Origin: JACPSX01 sp035288405 [NCBI: bacterium]
GTDB taxonomy: Bacteria; JACPSX01
Assembly: GCA_035288405.1 (NCBI GenBank)
Contig: DATEAK010000188.1
Location: 1-9,987 of the forward strand
Direction: 5' to 3'
Length of the DNA stretch: 9,987 bases
The first letter of the stretch is position 1; each line of letters opens with the position of its first letter. Positions 1 to 7,617 of this stretch are shown piece by piece. Below the pieces are notes generated by a model. It searched no databases. It saw nothing but the letters and a program-made list of their open reading frames with translations, and was not told where the DNA came from. Position numbers and translations under genes: made by a program.

Positions 1-544
1 CCCTCAAGGCCGCCTGGTAGAGCAATGGGTGGTGCCAAACCCACAGGTCAATCACATAGACAAGCCAGGCAACCGGTATGAACGTCAAGAATTGAAGGGC
101 ACGACGAAAGGAGGAGTCCTTAACCAACAGGCGACCGACGATCGTCCTGAGTTTTTTCGGGAGCCCCCACAAGGAAGCGGGAAGAGGGTTGGACAAGAGA
201 AGAAACAACGGGGCGATCATGATGAGAAGAAGGTGCTGGACCATGTGCATGCTGAGGGACTCTTCCGCAAGTGCATCGATGGGAGAGACCAAGGCAAGGA
301 AAATTGCTCCGAGTCCCGTCAGGTAAAGACCTAGCTGCCACCAGGGAACAACGCGGGGAGACCGGATTCTAAGACGAAGCCAGCCGGCCGTATACGCCAA
401 CCCAAAGAGGAATAAGATCGCCAGAACATCCGCCCGCCAGTCCCACTGACTCCACGATGTTCCCGCCTCCGGGCTATGAGCCCAGACAGAAACCGGCAGG
501 AAGGAAAGAAGGACACCGGCGAATAGGGTGAGAGCAGATTTCAC
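1..544 (-). CDS. ctaG: CtaG/caa3-type cytochrome c oxidase assembly protein, N-terminal part (runs off left edge)
   Basis: The open frame begins at a GTG (544-542) and stays open to position 1, giving about 181 residues with the C-terminus missing. An AGGAAG Shine-Dalgarno lies a few bases upstream of the GTG. The protein starts with a hydrophobic segment (residues 4-20) that could be a signal peptide or first membrane helix. A second helix lies near 39-55 and a third near 71-86. The segment at 99-112 contains MHMVQHLLL and is followed by IAPLFLLLSNPLP. The MH-MVQH-LLL stretch is the hallmark I know from the CtaG/Caa3_CtaG membrane family, which assists copper-centre assembly of caa3-type cytochrome oxidase. 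That implies an aerobic respiratory branch. Neighbouring oxidase genes would lie beyond the left edge. The family call is confident; the exact start is less so because the frame is also open upstream of the GTG. Confidence 0.82.
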   Translation of the reverse strand, partial: MKSALTLFAGVLLSFLPVSVWAHSPEAGTSWSQWDWRADVLAILFLFGLAYTAGWLRLRIRSPRVVPWWQLGLYLTGLGAIFLALVSPIDALAEESLSMHMVQHLLLIMIAPLFLLLSNPLPASLWGLPKKLRTIVGRLLVKDSSFRRALQFLTFIPVAWLVYVIDLWVWHHPLLYQAALR

Positions 545-909
545 GTGGTTCTTCCTTTTGGGTTCATTTCTCGAACAAGCCCTCGGGACTTTCGTCCGAA
601 ACTTGCATCAAGGGACGGCCTTGATTGCATGCTGCTATTCAGCATTTAAGCCCAAAATGAACCCGGGCGCCAGTCCCGGATTTTTGAGTCATCTCCTCCT
701 CTCTCCCAGCAAGCTGCGATTCACGTTGTTTCAGCATGCGCTCTTCCCCCAGGGCACAGAAGGCCTCGTGCCCTTGACACTTCAGGTACGTGTGGTTAAC
801 TGCATGTAATTTGGAGGGGGAGTCACCCCCTCAAGCTTTTTCGTCTGGCTGCCGAAAAGGAATTAGGTGAAGAACCGAAATTCGGCCGTTGGAGAGGATA
901 GAGCTTTAC
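545..909. other. Divergent gene-free region between ctaG and the 910 gene
   Basis: No convincing protein-coding frame was found here. It should hold the promoters of both flanking genes. A TTGACA at 774-779 is followed at 17 bp only by a poor -10 (TAACTG, 797-802). A better -10-like TGTAAT (805-810) has no matching -35. A GC hairpin (663-679, arms CCGGG/CCCGG, 7-nt loop) is followed by TTTTT at 681-685, and a stronger hairpin lies at 814-832 (listed separately). No clear promoter for ctaG could be assigned on the minus strand. Confidence 0.5.
814..841 (+). terminator. Hairpin plus T-run upstream of the 910 gene (terminator or attenuator candidate)
   Basis: Arms GAGGGGG (814-820) and CCCCCTC (826-832) pair perfectly around a 5-nt loop AGTCA, and a TTTTT run follows at 837-841. 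This looks like a rho-independent terminator read on the plus strand. No gene precedes it on that strand, so it may end a short leader transcript for the 910 gene or simply form a 5' stem-loop. Confidence 0.4.
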
Positions 910-1536
910 ATGGTCAACTCTGGCACCCATTACAGTCGAATCAGTTCGGCGCGAGATTTGGTGGAGTATTTTAGGGAGCTCGTCCAGGAAGCTCTCAAGA
1001 ACCAGGAGATCGAAGCCAATGATCTGACTGAGTTTTACATCGTCCACCTTCTCTCCCAATATACTCGGACCGACCAAATCACTCCGGCCTCCGGGGAATC
1101 GCTCTGGAAAGAGCCCTTGGCGATTCGTTTCTTTAAAGCGCTGCAAGAAGAATTGGGAGAGAGCATCCGACAATTGAAAGAGCTCGGCGATTTTTCCCTA
1201 TTTGTCTCCGGCTTTTATCCAGAGAGTCTGCGGGGGAAATCGGTTGACCCAAACTACTACATCTCCTTGGGGTGTAACGCCTACCACAATGCGGCTTTGT
1301 TAACCAGAAACCGGGCCCTTTATGCCGATCTTTATAACGACTTGAGCAGGCACTTCGCAAACTACGTGGACGTGCTCTCCGAAGTCAGCGAGAAAAGCCA
1401 CATCAGCAGCAACTTGGATGCGGTGCGAATCTACGAGCGCTGGCTCAAGAACCGCAGCCAGCGGGATGCCAGACTGCTGCAGAAACTCGGAATTGCCCCT
1501 GCCCAGCCGGGACGTGAAAGCCAGTACGTCCAATGA
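910..1536 (+). CDS. Conserved-looking protein of unknown function, 208 aa
   Basis: I cannot assign a function. The ATG at 910 is preceded by GGAGAGG (891-897) about 12 nt away. An in-frame TTG at 889 would add 7 residues but has no Shine-Dalgarno, and a TGA at 868 closes the frame upstream. The product is soluble, without a signal peptide or membrane helix, and rich in predicted helix with an acidic N-terminal half. Distinct stretches are LGDFSLFVSGFYPESL (residues 92-107) and VDPNYYISLGCNAYHNAALL (112-131), with several aromatic residues. I recall hypothetical proteins with a similar 'GD-SLF-SGFF-SL / VD-YY-G-AY' pattern in deltaproteobacteria and myxobacteria, but this is memory, not a search. 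Its 3' end overlaps the next gene by 23 bp, which suggests translational coupling and a shared task. Confidence 0.75.
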   Translation: MVNSGTHYSRISSARDLVEYFRELVQEALKNQEIEANDLTEFYIVHLLSQYTRTDQITPASGESLWKEPLAIRFFKALQEELGESIRQLKELGDFSLFVSGFYPESLRGKSVDPNYYISLGCNAYHNAALLTRNRALYADLYNDLSRHFANYVDVLSEVSEKSHISSNLDAVRIYERWLKNRSQRDARLLQKLGIAPAQPGRESQYVQ

Positions 1537-2215
1537 GCTTTCCCCTGTGATCCTCAATGCGATCGAGCAGTCCCTTCAGGAAATCTACAAAATTGAGCTG
1601 CCGCTGAGCGTCGAGGATTTTCTGATCGACCGGCACACTCTGGAGTCCGTCTTGGAAAGGGGGAACTGCCGGATCGCCCATCGCCAGGCCGACGGGTTTC
1701 TCCTGATTTCGGAAGGCTCGGATGACCTCTACCTGGCCGTCTACCTCGACGACCGGATCATTTCCAACCTGACCCGCAATGACCCTCGGAACTCGCTGAA
1801 CAGTGACAACCTGGCCGATTTCTGCACTGCCACCGAGGAGATCAGCCATTTCGCCTACACGGCCTGGAATGCCCTGCAATCGAAGCCGGTCACCCCTCTG
1901 GAACTGGAGCTGCAGGCGGAGGTCGACAAGTTTGTGACCTGCTACTTCTTCTTGAGCGGGCACAGGGATCGCAATCTCCTGCCCGGCCTGAAAACCCAAC
2001 TTTTTGAAGAATTCACCCTGGACGAGCAACTGGCCGCCGAGCAACGGGCCCGTTACCTTACCGCCAGTCAATACGCGGGGCGCTACTGCCACCATTTGGA
2101 ACAGGCTTACGTGCAGGTGGGATCGCCGGCAGCCATGATCAGGGACCTCCGCCGTTTCTATCGCATGGGAATGGAGGGCAAGTTCATCCATATCCAGCGG
2201 TCTCTCCTCCAATAA
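1514..2215 (+). CDS. Protein of unknown function with clustered Glu/His motifs, about 233 aa
   Basis: The function is not recognised. The frame extends 5' to an ATG at 1418, but that part lies inside the preceding gene and reads as non-protein-like sequence. GTG 1514 is the preferred start; GTG 1547 and ATG 1466 are alternatives, none with a good Shine-Dalgarno, so coupling to the upstream gene is likely. Counting from GTG 1514, residues 31-85 look like a mixed alpha/beta region. The rest looks helical and holds EEISH (108-112), ELELQAEVDKF (130-140) and YCHHLE (191-196), ending in DLRRFYR (221-227). The acidic/His groups on helices could be metal ligands, but this is untested. No signal peptide or membrane segment was seen. 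The ELELQAEVDKF and FYR-type stretches resemble a hypothetical family I remember from proteobacteria, with no known role. A strong terminator follows 17 nt after the stop. Confidence 0.78.
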   Translation: MKASTSNELSPVILNAIEQSLQEIYKIELPLSVEDFLIDRHTLESVLERGNCRIAHRQADGFLLISEGSDDLYLAVYLDDRIISNLTRNDPRNSLNSDNLADFCTATEEISHFAYTAWNALQSKPVTPLELELQAEVDKFVTCYFFLSGHRDRNLLPGLKTQLFEEFTLDEQLAAEQRARYLTASQYAGRYCHHLEQAYVQVGSPAAMIRDLRRFYRMGMEGKFIHIQRSLLQ

Positions 2216-2232
2216 GGTCCCAGAAACACAGC

Positions 2233-2266
2233 GGGCCCCGCAGCTTTCGCCGCGGGGCCCTTATTT
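2233..2266 (+). terminator. Rho-independent terminator after the 1514 gene
   Basis: Nine-bp perfect GC arms, GGGCCCCGC (2233-2241) and GCGGGGCCC (2252-2260), enclose a 10-nt loop and are followed by TTATTT (2261-2266). It ends the 910-2215 unit. It lies between convergent genes and could also slow minus-strand transcripts leaving groEL, but the T-run is good only on the plus strand. Confidence 0.85.
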
Positions 2267-2281
2267 AAACCCACCGCTCTC

Positions 2282-3907
<1,626 letters not shown>

Positions 3908-3964
3908 TTACCTCCTCAAGAACTTCATTGCTCTGTTAGTAAAAAGTTATCGGAGACTTACTGC

Positions 3965-4255
3965 TTATTCAATGACTCCGAGAACATCCTCTTCTCTCAA
4001 GATGAGGTACTCATCTCCTTCAACCTTCACCTCGCTGCCGGCATACTTACCGAAGAGGATCCGATCGCCTTTCTTGAGGTCAATGGGACGGTTCTTGCCG
4101 CTTTCCAGAAGCTTGCCGCTCCCAACTGCCACAACTTCCCCTTCCTGGGGCTTCTCCTTAGCAGTATCGGGGATGATGATTCCCCCCTTCTTTTCTTCCT
4201 TTTCTCCTTCAATTCTCTTGACCAGGATGCGGTCATACAGGGGACGCACTTTCAT
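3965..4255 (-). CDS. groES: Co-chaperonin GroES, 10 kDa
   Basis: A 96-residue lid protein of the GroEL chamber, of normal length. Its start is ATG 4255 with AAGGAGGGG upstream. The N-terminal [14 protein letters not shown] is typical, and the mobile loop that docks on GroEL spans about residues 16-34 with [13 protein letters not shown]. The C-terminal half includes [13 protein letters not shown] and ends [15 protein letters not shown]. It is the first gene of the groES-groEL operon, just downstream of a perfect CIRCE element and a sigma70-like promoter. Confidence 0.98.
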   Translation of the reverse strand: MKVRPLYDRILVKRIEGEKEEKKGGIIIPDTAKEKPQEGEVVAVGSGKLLESGKNRPIDLKKGDRILFGKYAGSEVKVEGDEYLILREEDVLGVIE

Positions 4256-4327
4256 GGGGCTAACCCCTCCTTTCTGCGCCGTAGGGTTTCTCTATTGGTA
4301 GTTCAACCAGGACATCGGATGATCTTG

Positions 4328-4354
4328 TTAGCACTCAGCTTACGCGAGTGCTAA
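4328..4354 (-). promoter_or_regulatory. CIRCE operator (HrcA binding site) of groESL
   Basis: The inverted repeat TTAGCACTC - 9 nt - GAGTGCTAA matches the CIRCE consensus exactly in both arms (4328-4336 and 4346-4354). CIRCE is bound by the repressor HrcA, which needs GroEL for activity, giving feedback control of chaperonin levels. The element sits just downstream of the promoter, about 72 bp before the groES start codon. hrcA itself is not in this window. Confidence 0.97.
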
Positions 4355-4362
4355 CGGCGCAT

Positions 4363-4391
4363 AATATAAATTCCCTGGGAACCTCTTGCAA
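4363..4391 (-). promoter_or_regulatory. Sigma70-like promoter of groESL
   Basis: Read on the minus strand, TTGCAA (4391-4386) and TATATT (4368-4363) are separated by 17 bp. The predicted start site falls at about 4356, at the upstream edge of CIRCE, so HrcA binding would block initiation or clearance. No sigma32-type promoter was recognised. Confidence 0.7.
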
Positions 4392-4630
4392 ATGAAGAAA
4401 ACAGGAATCTTCACAGGCATTCTGTAGAATACCAGAATTAACGATGTTAATCCACGTATTTTCTTTGAATTATAGCTATAATCTTTAAATATCTTTAATT
4501 TTCATAATCTAAAACCAGTTCGATTCAATGGTGCTGGTATTCGCGAAAAAACTTCTGTATAAAGGGAACGACTTTTAGATATCCATGTGATGCCCCGCTT
4601 CAGTGCGGCATTTCTACAGGAGGAAAGAGG
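4392..4630. promoter_or_regulatory. AT-rich divergent control region between groES and the SDR gene
   Basis: This gene-free stretch is far richer in A/T than its surroundings. It has three perfect palindromes: ATTCTGTAGAAT (4419-4430), ATTAACGATGTTAAT (4437-4451) and ATTATAGCTATAAT (4469-4482). The last contains TATAAT on both strands. A tandem direct repeat ATCTTTAAAT/ATCTTTAATT follows (4481-4500). Another -10-like TATAAA lies at 4558-4563 with a poor -35. A bulged hairpin with ATGCC/GGCAT outer arms (4590-4611) precedes the AGGAGG at 4618-4623. The promoter of the SDR series must lie here, but which -10 is used is not decidable by eye. Confidence 0.5.
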
Positions 4631-5389
4631 ATGGATCTTACTGGAAAGGTTGCGGTTGTCACAGGTGGGGGGAAAGGGATTGGGGCGGCCATTTGCCTTA
4701 AGCTGGCAAAATACGGAGCGAATGTGGTTCCCCTTGACATTGATGAACCCGCCGCTCGGAGCGTGGCCTCGCAAGCCGAAGCCATGGGACGCAAAGCTTT
4801 GGCCATCAAAACGGATGTCACGGACAAAAGCCAGGTCGATGCCATGGTCAAGCAAGTCGTCGGATCGCTGGGCTCGCTTGATATCCTGGTCAATAACGCC
4901 GGCTGGGACAAACTGGCCCCCTTCGTTGAAACGACTCCCGACTTCTGGGACAAACTCATCGCAATCAACCTGAAAGGGGTCCTGAACTGCTGCCAGGCTG
5001 CTCTCGGCCCCATGATGGAACGGAAATCCGGAAAGATCGTCAACATCGGCTCTGATGCGGGACGCGCAGGCAGCAGCTTTGAAGCGGTCTATTCCGCCTG
5101 CAAAGGTGGTGTGATCGCCTTTACCAAGACCCTGGCCCGAGAAGTGGCTCGTTACAATATCAACGTGAATTGTGTTTGCCCGGGACTCACGGATACGCCC
5201 CTCTTGGATCAGATCAAGGCAGATCCCCGTGGAGCCAAGATCACCGAGGCGGTCCAGGCGGCGACTCCTTTCCGCCGTCTCGCCAAACCCGAAGAAGTTG
5301 CAGGGGCTGTCCTCTTTTTCGCCTCACCGGAGTCGGATTTCGTCACAGGCCAGACCCTCAGCGTCAGTGGCGGCTTGACGATGATGTAG
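4631..5389 (+). CDS. SDR-family dehydrogenase, BadH-like (2-hydroxycyclohexanecarboxyl-CoA dehydrogenase type)
   Basis: A classical short-chain dehydrogenase of 252 residues, cytosolic and NAD(P)-dependent. ATG 4631 has AGGAGG (4618-4623) 7 nt upstream. The cofactor motif TGGGKGIG is at 11-18, and Asp36 at the end of beta2 favours NAD over NADP. NNAG is at 88-91. The catalytic set is Asn113, Ser141, Tyr154 and Lys158 (YSACK). The stretches VNNAGWDK, IGSDAGRAGSS-EAVYSACKGG and the C-terminal FVTGQTLSVSGGLTM closely resemble BadH of Rhodopseudomonas palustris, which oxidises 2-hydroxycyclohexane-1-carboxyl-CoA in alicyclic acid degradation. Substrate identity is inferred; other SDRs acting on acyl-CoA or hydroxy acids share parts of this pattern. 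It heads a plus-strand series with tatC 69 nt downstream. Confidence 0.88.
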   Translation: MDLTGKVAVVTGGGKGIGAAICLKLAKYGANVVPLDIDEPAARSVASQAEAMGRKALAIKTDVTDKSQVDAMVKQVVGSLGSLDILVNNAGWDKLAPFVETTPDFWDKLIAINLKGVLNCCQAALGPMMERKSGKIVNIGSDAGRAGSSFEAVYSACKGGVIAFTKTLAREVARYNINVNCVCPGLTDTPLLDQIKADPRGAKITEAVQAATPFRRLAKPEEVAGAVLFFASPESDFVTGQTLSVSGGLTMM

Positions 5390-5458
5390 CGGCTCCTGGC
5401 TCCCAGTCCCATCCTGTACCGGGGGAGAACACCACTCTCCCCGAGAACTCAGGAAGCA

Positions 5459-6172
5459 GTGGAAATCCAGAATATACTGCAGCAGATCGACCGCTTCCGA
5501 ACTTCCGCCTACCGGACCCTGGGCGTACTGGCCGGCTTTTCTATTCTGAGTTATTTCTTCGCGGAGCAAATCCTCAAATTTCTGCGGCGTCCCCTGGGGC
5601 AACCGCTCGCTTTTTTCAGTCCCGGGGAAGCCTTCATAGCCCATATCAAAATTGCAGTTTTCTCCGGACTCTTCCTGTCTGCCCCCTACCTACTCCATCA
5701 GATCTGGATCGCTTTCTCCTCGCTGGCATTCAAGGAGGGCAGGCGCTATACATGGATACTGGTTCTCATGGCCAGTCTCCTCTTCTTGGCCGGGAGCACT
5801 CTGGGCTACACTCTGGTCCTCCCTTTCGGCCTCAAGTTTCTTTTGGGATTCGGGACCACCCAGATCCGGCCCGTGATCTCCGTGGACAGATACGTAAGCT
5901 TCATGGCCACCCTGATCCTGATCTTCGGCTTTTGCTTTCAGCTTCCCCTTATTCTTCTAGCACTGGGCCAGGTAGGACTTGTCGACAGCCGCAAGCTCTC
6001 TCACTTTCGCAAGTACGCAATCCTGCTTATCACCATATTCTCCGCCATCATTACTCCGACTCCGGATGCTTACACGATGCTACTCCTCATGGTTCCCCTG
6101 GCCTTTCTCTACGAAATCAGTATCATTCTTCTCTGGTTCTTTGGTCGCAAAAAGGCCTCCCCTTCCCGCTGA
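5459..6172 (+). CDS. tatC: Sec-independent (Tat) translocase subunit TatC, divergent
   Basis: An inner-membrane protein of 237 residues with about six hydrophobic segments, the multi-helix core and signal-peptide receptor of the twin-arginine export system. The only reasonable start is GTG 5459, with AGGAAG very close upstream; the frame is closed by the SDR stop at 5387. Family signatures are FFSPGEAF-IK (52-64), LFLSAPYLLHQIW (71-83), ISVDRYVSF, FGFCFQLPLILLAL and the last-helix block ITPTPDAYTMLLLMVPLAFLYEISIIL. Compared with E. coli TatC as I remember it, Glu103 aligns with Gly94 (KEGRR instead of KHERR) and Gln215 with Met, while Pro48 is kept as Pro45. The N-terminal HL-ELR motif is degenerate (QQIDRFR). 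No tatA/tatB is adjacent. The family call is strong; full function is less certain. Confidence 0.9.
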   Translation: MEIQNILQQIDRFRTSAYRTLGVLAGFSILSYFFAEQILKFLRRPLGQPLAFFSPGEAFIAHIKIAVFSGLFLSAPYLLHQIWIAFSSLAFKEGRRYTWILVLMASLLFLAGSTLGYTLVLPFGLKFLLGFGTTQIRPVISVDRYVSFMATLILIFGFCFQLPLILLALGQVGLVDSRKLSHFRKYAILLITIFSAIITPTPDAYTMLLLMVPLAFLYEISIILLWFFGRKKASPSR

Positions 6173-6303
6173 GGTCCGCCGAGCCGATCTCAACTGTTCC
6201 AGAATCCCCATGCTTCGCCGATGGCCGAGCGGGAAGACGGATTCCTCATCTCGATACCAGGAGAAGTTTCTCGTTTGCCCGGAACAAGGAGGAGATGCAG
6301 ACC

Positions 6304-7335
6304 ATGAAAGCTGTGATTTTTGAGCAGCACGGAGATCTCGAAGTTTTGAAGTACACAGACGTCCCGGAGCCCATTCCAGGCCCCGGAGAGGCTCTGGTAC
6401 ATGTGAAAGCCTGCGCTTTAAACCATCTGGACATCTGGGTACGCCAGGGGCTCCCCGGGGCCCAAATTCCCATGCCCCACATTCTGGGCTGCGAATCGAG
6501 TGGAGAAGTGGTGCGCACGGCCGGAGAGGCTAGTGGAATCAAGCCCGGAGACCAAGTTCTGGTACCGCCCGGAATCTCCTGTGGCCGTTGCGAGTACTGC
6601 CGGACCGGCTACGACAGCCTCTGCCCAGAATATCGGATGATGGGCTATCACCTCCAAGGGGGCTACGCAGAATACCTTAAAGCACCTACGGCAAACCTGA
6701 TTCCAATTTCCCCCGAACTTTCCTTCGAAGAGTGGGCCGCCTTCCCCCTTGTCTTTCTGACCGCCTGGCACATGCTCGTAACCCGGGCCGGCGTACAGCC
6801 CGGAGAGGATGTCTTGGTCCAGGCTGCCGGAAGCGGGGTCGGCAGCGCCGCCATTCAGATCGCCCGGTTTTGCGGAGCCAGAGTCATCGCCACGGCAAGT
6901 ACGGAGGAAAAAATCAAGAAGGCGCGCGACCTGGGAGCCCATGAGACCATCAACTACGCGGAGAAGAACTTTGTCGAAGAAGTCAATCGCTTCACGGATC
7001 GCCGCGGAGTCGACCTGGTGTTTGAGCACGTGGGCTCCAAAACCTTTGAGAAGAGCCTGGCGTGCCTGGCCAAGCGAGGCCGAGTCATCACTTGCGGGGC
7101 CACCTCAGGAGCTCAAGTCACTTTGGACCTACGTCACCTCTTTGTGCGCCAGCAAACGATCCTCGGAAGCTACATGGGCGGGCACAAGGAACTCCTGGAC
7201 ATCATCAGGCTTGTCAAGCGCAGGGCACTACGCTCGGTAGTCGACAAGATTTATCCGTTAGAGCTGGCCTCCGAGGCCCAAAAACGGATGATCGAGCGGC
7301 AGCATTTCGGTAAGATTGTTCTGCGTTGCTCTTAG
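6304..7335 (+). CDS. Zinc-binding MDR-family alcohol dehydrogenase / quinone oxidoreductase-like protein
   Basis: A medium-chain dehydrogenase/reductase of 343 residues, cytosolic and likely NADP(H)-dependent. The frame is open far upstream, but ATG 6304 gives the canonical MKAVIFEQHG start. AAGGAGG (6286-6292) lies 11 nt away; ATG 6295 would add three residues but sits too close to it. The structural zinc lobe is intact: Cys93, Cys96, Cys99 and Cys107 (CGRCEYC, then LC). The Rossmann motif AAGSGVGSAAIQIA begins at 174. At the catalytic-zinc site, the usual Cys is Asn40 (ALNHLDIWVRQG) and the GHE motif reads GCE (62-64), so a classical catalytic zinc is unlikely. This NHLD-WVR-G subfamily has poorly defined substrates; an enoyl-CoA or quinone reductase role is possible. 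It lies 131 nt after tatC and 8 nt before the YCII gene. Confidence 0.88.
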   Translation: MKAVIFEQHGDLEVLKYTDVPEPIPGPGEALVHVKACALNHLDIWVRQGLPGAQIPMPHILGCESSGEVVRTAGEASGIKPGDQVLVPPGISCGRCEYCRTGYDSLCPEYRMMGYHLQGGYAEYLKAPTANLIPISPELSFEEWAAFPLVFLTAWHMLVTRAGVQPGEDVLVQAAGSGVGSAAIQIARFCGARVIATASTEEKIKKARDLGAHETINYAEKNFVEEVNRFTDRRGVDLVFEHVGSKTFEKSLACLAKRGRVITCGATSGAQVTLDLRHLFVRQQTILGSYMGGHKELLDIIRLVKRRALRSVVDKIYPLELASEAQKRMIERQHFGKIVLRCS

Positions 7336-7343
7336 GAAAATCC

Positions 7344-7607
7344 ATGGGACTTTACGTTGTTTTCTCCACGTGCAAAGCCTCGCCGGAAAAGATCGAACTC
7401 TACCGGACGGAGCACAAAGAGTTTCTGGAAATCCTGCGCCACTACAAGAAGCTTCTCGTCGCCGGCCGCTTCAGCCACTCAGAAGACCGGCTTTACATCT
7501 TCGAGGCACAGACCCTGGAAGAAGCTCGAGCCATCTCGGAGCGCGACCCTCACCATACAGCCGGATTGTTTTCGTTCGAGATCCGGGAGTGGCTGCAGGA
7601 ATACTAA
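7344..7607 (+). CDS. YCII-related domain protein (YciI family)
   Basis: A small 87-residue single-domain protein of the dimeric alpha+beta ferredoxin-like YCII fold. ATG 7344 is chosen because AGGAAAA overlaps the stop of the preceding gene just upstream; a TTG at 7326 would overlap the MDR gene. Features typical of the family are a His near the first helix (His24), the LLVAGRFS turn (38-44), a TLEEARAISERDP segment with Asp68-Pro69, and a final strand FSFEIREW. The His/Asp pair is the presumed active site in YciI-like proteins, whose reactions are mostly unknown. It is tightly packed between the MDR gene (8 nt) and queD (10 nt), so co-transcription is likely. A substrate link to either neighbour is not shown. 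Confidence 0.82.
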   Translation: MGLYVVFSTCKASPEKIELYRTEHKEFLEILRHYKKLLVAGRFSHSEDRLYIFEAQTLEEARAISERDPHHTAGLFSFEIREWLQEY

Positions 7608-7617
7608 AGAGGAAAGG

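Noticed and set aside
662-685. Short hairpin CCGGG/CCCGG with TTTTT as a terminator
   Set aside because: The stem is only 5 bp with a 7-nt loop and no gene ends before it, so it is not listed as a separate feature.
528-809. Possible 93-aa plus-strand protein in the ctaG/910 gap
   Set aside because: It overlaps the ctaG start on the other strand, has no good ribosome site, and its sequence resembles no family.
1445-2212. Long minus-strand open frame antisense to the 1514 gene (255 aa)
   Set aside because: It mirrors the plus-strand gene, has no ribosome site and no protein-like motifs. The plus strand has coherent composition and a terminator right after its stop.
5170-6303. 5' extension of the MDR frame through the SDR and tatC region
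   Set aside because: This part overlaps real genes in another frame and is rich in Pro/Arg/Ser, as expected for a shadow. MKAVIF at 6304 is a canonical start.
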